Origin: an uncultured Anaerolineaceae bacterium
Lineage (GTDB): Bacteria > Chloroflexota > Anaerolineae > Anaerolineales > Anaerolineaceae
Assembly (NCBI GenBank): GCA_937897615.1
Contig: CALCNO010000056.1
Span: 1 to 23,322 of the forward strand
DNA: 23,322 bases
Direction: 5' to 3'
Positions 22,770 through 23,322 of the stretch are shown in pieces (the stretch's first letter is position 1; each line of letters begins with the position of its first letter). The position numbers were made by a program, and so were the translations under genes. The notes beneath the pieces were generated by a model, which had not been told where the DNA came from, searched no databases, and saw only the letters and a program-made list of their open reading frames with translations.

Positions 22770-22794
22770 CCACTTTCACCCACTTTTTACCACT
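22770..22794 (-). promoter_or_regulatory. MraZ binding repeats (operator of the dcw operon)
   Basis: On the minus strand AGTGG occurs three times at exact 10-bp intervals (plus-strand CCACT at 22770, 22780 and 22790). Each copy reads GTGGT or GTGGG. Known MraZ sites are three or more TGGGN- or AAAGTG-type direct repeats spaced one helical turn apart. The repeats lie about +3 to +27 from the predicted start site, where bound MraZ would block transcription. Confidence 0.75.
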
Positions 22795-22803
22795 TATGTG
22801 CAT

Positions 22804-22831
22804 ATTATAGCGAATTTTGCAGGTTTTTCAA
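22804..22831 (-). promoter_or_regulatory. Promoter of the dcw operon (mraZp)
   Basis: On the minus strand TTGAAA (22826-22831) and a perfect TATAAT (22804-22809) are separated by 16 bp. Transcription should begin near 22797, directly before the MraZ repeats. This is the only strong promoter I see upstream of the 17-gene operon. Confidence 0.8.
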
Positions 22832-22912
22832 GTATCAGTTTTCTTTTTGCGTAGGGAACCCAAATTGATGCCCTGGCGTCTTATGGCGGAACGCTATCTT
22901 CCGGAGGTTTTA

Positions 22913-23322
22913 ATGAGTAAGAAACTTTTTTCTGCAATGGTTCTTTTGCTGCTGGCGCTGGCAGCCTGCTCACCGGCGACGCAGCCAGCAGCCACGCCAA
23001 CAACTGAGGTTGTGCCCTTGCCAGCCAATACTGAAATCCCGGTGACACAGCCTGTCCAAGTGGGGATTGAAACCGTAAGTAACCTGGTGATCCACGCACC
23101 GCAACTGGCAAAAGATGTTCAATTGACGGAGGGTAAATGGACTGAAAACCAATCCGACGGCTCCATCCAAACGGCGACGCTGGATAGTCACTTCGCAGTT
23201 GGCGATCTCAATTCAGATGGGGCAGCGGATATTGCTGTGCTGCTGGCAGAATCTATGGGTGGGAGCGGGGTGTTTTATTCTGTTATTGCCTATATAAATG
23301 AAAACGGCAATTTCGTTCAAGC
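22913..23322 (+). CDS. Lipoprotein with a DxNxDG calcium-loop motif (3' truncated)
   Basis: An open frame runs from ATG 22913 to the window edge, 136 codons so far. GGAGG lies 5 bases upstream. The N-terminus is a lipoprotein signal: basic MSKK, a hydrophobic stretch, then the lipobox LAAC with C19. A Pro/Thr/Ala-rich linker follows (about 20-50), then a globular part containing VGDLNSDGAADIAVLL, an EF-hand-like loop (D98, N100, D102, D106) as in VCBS/FG-GAP or dockerin-type repeats. It is probably anchored outside the membrane and may bind calcium. It is transcribed divergently from mraZ. The function is unknown. Confidence 0.82.
   Translation, partial: MSKKLFSAMVLLLLALAACSPATQPAATPTTEVVPLPANTEIPVTQPVQVGIETVSNLVIHAPQLAKDVQLTEGKWTENQSDGSIQTATLDSHFAVGDLNSDGAADIAVLLAESMGGSGVFYSVIAYINENGNFVQ

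Noticed and set aside
1..23322. Mobile elements, CRISPR arrays, tRNA or rRNA genes
   Set aside because: No transposase, integrase, regular spacer-repeat pattern or RNA gene was recognised on either strand.

Overview
The window is about 23.3 kb of moderately GC-rich bacterial chromosome, nearly all coded on the minus strand. It is dominated by one long, tightly packed division and cell wall (dcw) operon of 17 genes. The gene set and several sequence details (a MurG G-loop reading GGTGGGVYPA, a B12-dependent NrdJ next to nrdR, small Thr/Pro-rich lipoproteins with a DxNxDG loop) suggest a Chloroflexota bacterium, probably class Anaerolineae. That placement is inference; no rRNA gene is present to confirm it.

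Layout, left to right. (1) 1-195 (+) is the C-terminal end of a beta-rich protein cut by the window edge. It converges on degV (262-1116, -), with a hairpin between them. (2) glsB (1247-1501, -), a small YeaQ/YmgE-type membrane protein, has its own terminator and a possible promoter. (3) The nrdR-nrdJ operon (4686-1623, -) encodes the ribonucleotide reductase repressor and a class II, adenosylcobalamin-dependent reductase. Its promoter (TTGAAT-17-TAGAAT) is followed by two NrdR-box-like palindromes whose centres are exactly 31 bp apart. (4) An AT-rich 564-bp gap (4687-5250) holds that promoter, the operators, and the strong terminator that ends the dcw operon. (5) The dcw operon runs from 22718 down to 5251 in the order mraZ-rsmH-ftsL-ftsI-murF-mraY-murD-ftsW-murG-cvpA-like-murC-small ORF-murB-ddl-ftsQ-ftsA-ftsZ. 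Many genes overlap by ATGA, GTGA or TAATG junctions. (6) A divergent lipoprotein gene starts at 22913 (+) and runs off the right edge.

The dcw genes cover much of cytoplasmic peptidoglycan precursor synthesis (MurB, C, D, F and Ddl), the lipid steps (MraY, MurG), septal polymerisation (FtsW, FtsI), and the divisome scaffold (FtsL, FtsQ, FtsA, FtsZ). murE and murA are not in the window. The operon promoter (TTGAAA-16-TATAAT) sits immediately before three AGTGG direct repeats with a 10-bp period, which is the expected architecture of an MraZ operator. The operon therefore looks autoregulated by its first gene, as nrdR-nrdJ looks autoregulated by NrdR.

Most of this is well-known biology. The less explained parts are two extra genes in the operon (a CvpA-like membrane protein between murG and murC, and a 63-residue protein between murC and murB), a 77-bp out-of-frame overlap of ftsW with murG, the hairpins before mraZ and ftsZ, and the palindromes in the nrd/ftsZ gap. 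No mobile element, CRISPR array, tRNA or rRNA was seen.
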